From assembly GCA_937967795.1 (NCBI GenBank), contig CALBSK010000005.1:1-6271 (forward strand): a DNA stretch of 6,271 nt, given 5' to 3'. A program made the position numbers and the translations under genes. The notes under the pieces are model-generated. The model saw nothing but the letters and a program-made list of their open reading frames with translations, searched no databases and was not told where the DNA came from. Positions 5,758 through 6,271 of the stretch are shown here, piece after piece (position 1 is the stretch's first letter; each line of letters starts with the position of its first letter). The stretch is from an uncultured Alphaproteobacteria bacterium (lineage in GTDB: Bacteria; Pseudomonadota; Alphaproteobacteria; UBA9655).

Positions 5758-5770
5758 GATGTGTCTACAG
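5758..5770 (-). repeat. Presumed IS4/Tn5-type terminal sequence abutting the patatin gene
   Basis: Read on the minus strand from 5770, the sequence begins CTGTAGACACATC, similar in style to Tn5-group ends (CTG at the tip and an ACACATC block). Patatin homology on the plus strand begins at the very next base, 5771. This independently places the element boundary here. Confidence 0.45.
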
Positions 5771-6100
5771 ATTAGCTCTTTGGGGACAGGAGAAGTCCCT
5801 ATTTTTTCTTATTCAGAAAAAAGTGGCTTTTTAGCAGGTGTTCCTGCAACTCTTGACGGACCTATGCTTAACTCTTCAAGGGGGACCGATATGACTTTAA
5901 AAAGCCTTTTCAAAAAAGTTCCTCATCATTACACTCGAATTCAACCCATACTTTCTAGAAATATTGATCTTGCGGACACGTCCCCAGAATCTATCAAAAC
6001 TCTCAAAAAAATGGCTAGAAAACAAGAAAAGACTATTCAAAATATAGCTCGCAAACTCTTGGAAAATTATGACAACCGAAGAGACGCAAGCGGAGCTTAG
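5771..6100 (+). pseudogene. Patatin-like phospholipase, C-terminal fragment
   Basis: The frame continues 12 bases upstream to an ATG at 5759, but those codons (MCLQ) belong to the IS end. Homology begins at ISSLGTG, the conserved strand that follows the catalytic Asp-Gly box in patatins. The rest is a typical patatin tail: VPHHYTRIQPIL, NIDLADTSPESIKTLKKM and a long C-terminal helix ending QNIARKLLENYDN. The oxyanion-hole GGGxxG, the GxSxG nucleophile and the catalytic Asp all precede this point and are absent, so the fragment (about 109 residues) cannot hydrolyse lipids. Intact relatives cleave membrane phospholipids and in intracellular bacteria often act on the host. There is no Shine-Dalgarno at ATG 5759, and a TAA lies just upstream in frame. 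The IS insertion and the loss of the 5' part explain the truncation. Confidence 0.75.
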
Positions 6101-6167
6101 AGAATCTTTTCAAAAAGATAGATTAACACGGCAAGAAAAAATGTTTAAGTTTTTGAAATTTCAATAA
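6069..6167 (+). CDS. Possible 32-aa ORF overlapping the patatin 3' end
   Basis: ATG 6069 starts a frame different from the patatin remnant, overlaps it by 32 bases and stops at TAA 6165-6167. The product (MTTEETQAELRESFQKDRL, then TRQEKMFKFLKFQ) is highly charged and helical. A weak GGA lies five bases upstream. I recognise no family. It could be a translationally coupled small protein or a chance frame. Confidence 0.2.
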   Translation: MTTEETQAELRESFQKDRLTRQEKMFKFLKFQ

Positions 6168-6242
6168 GTGAATACTGCGTTTATTAAAAAAAAGAAATTT
6201 TTAGAAGAGAATTTTAATAAAAAGCGCTTCTAATTTGTAAAA
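6101..6242. other. AT-rich terminal intergenic stretch
   Basis: After the patatin stop, and apart from the small overlapping frame, this stretch is A-rich low-complexity DNA. It has one weak inverted pair, TAGAAG/CTTCTA, near 6200-6233. No terminator with a clear U-tract and no further gene start is visible before the adapter. Confidence 0.5.
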
Positions 6243-6271
6243 AGATCGGAAGAGCGTCGTGTAGGGAAAGA
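6243..6271 (+). other. Illumina TruSeq adapter contamination
   Basis: The final 29 bases, beginning AGATCGGAAGAGCGTCGTG and continuing TAGGGAAAGA, match from memory the start of the standard Illumina TruSeq universal adapter as read through from a short insert. They are GC-richer than the preceding DNA and sit exactly at the sequence end. This is an untrimmed assembly artefact and should not be interpreted biologically. Confidence 0.97.

Larger units (their letters stand above)
5334..5770 (-). mobile_element. Composite IS remnant: IS3-family 3' end fused to an IS4/Tn5-type 5' end
   Basis: At the left, TGAACTGACCCCCATGG (from 5334) continues to TCTGGACC, which has the look of an IS3-family terminal repeat: TG at the tip, then a C-run, then GGAC. 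It lies about 100 bp beyond the stop of a minus-strand frame encoding the C-terminus of an IS3 transposase. At the right, the minus strand reads CTGTAGACACATC from 5770, which resembles IS4/Tn5-group ends beginning CTG. It is followed by a leader of about 95 bases and a start codon with AAGAGGTG. The two halves meet inside the coding frame near 5625-5632. Neither element is complete. A deletion between two nested or adjacent elements is the simplest explanation. Confidence 0.6.

Overview
The window is AT-rich bacterial DNA in which two intact functional gene units sit between insertion-sequence debris. The density of decayed and chimeric transposases, the broken patatin gene and the solute-transporter/regulator pair are typical of host-associated or intracellular proteobacteria with IS-expanded genomes (Rickettsiales, Holosporales or Legionellales would all fit). 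This is an inference from gene content; nothing in the sequence fixes the taxon. The last 29 bases match the start of the Illumina TruSeq adapter, so the right edge is the raw end of a short-read contig and not native DNA.

Layout. 1-275: an unrecognised C-terminal scrap and a 46-codon reading frame with a good Shine-Dalgarno sequence. 276-1485: a 1210-bp ISAs1-family insertion sequence with perfect 18-bp terminal inverted repeats. Its minus-strand transposase is split into two frames at a run of eight A residues, and a -1 shift restores a 379-codon product. 1486-1704: spacer with a 23-codon reading frame behind a very strong ribosome-binding site. 1705-2628 and 2651-3937 (+): a LysR-type regulator followed after 22 bp by a major-facilitator transporter of the metabolite:H+ symporter type, very probably one operon. 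3863-4639 (-): a class I SAM-dependent methyltransferase whose 3' end overlaps the transporter's 3' end by 75 bp.

4640-5333: no convincing gene. It holds a possible methyltransferase promoter, three consecutive stem-loops, a relic ISAs1-type end, and a candidate TG...CA inverted-repeat pair about 475 bp apart. 5334-5770: a fused remnant of two elements, the 3' end of an IS3-family element joined to the 5' end of what looks like an IS4/Tn5-type element. Its 80-codon frame is a transposase chimera and carries a near-perfect long palindrome in its coding tail. 5771-6100: the C-terminal third of a patatin-like phospholipase, cut exactly at the IS end. 6101-6242: a low-complexity tail, then adapter.

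Functionally, the only coherent cell-serving unit is regulator plus transporter: a LysR protein probably controls uptake of a small metabolite through the symporter next to it. The methyltransferase is independent and transcribed towards them. Everything else records repeated transposition and deletion. I did not find a convincing new defence or effector system. The most unusual items are the slippery-run transposase, the transposase chimera with its in-frame palindrome, and the structured 4836-5310 segment.
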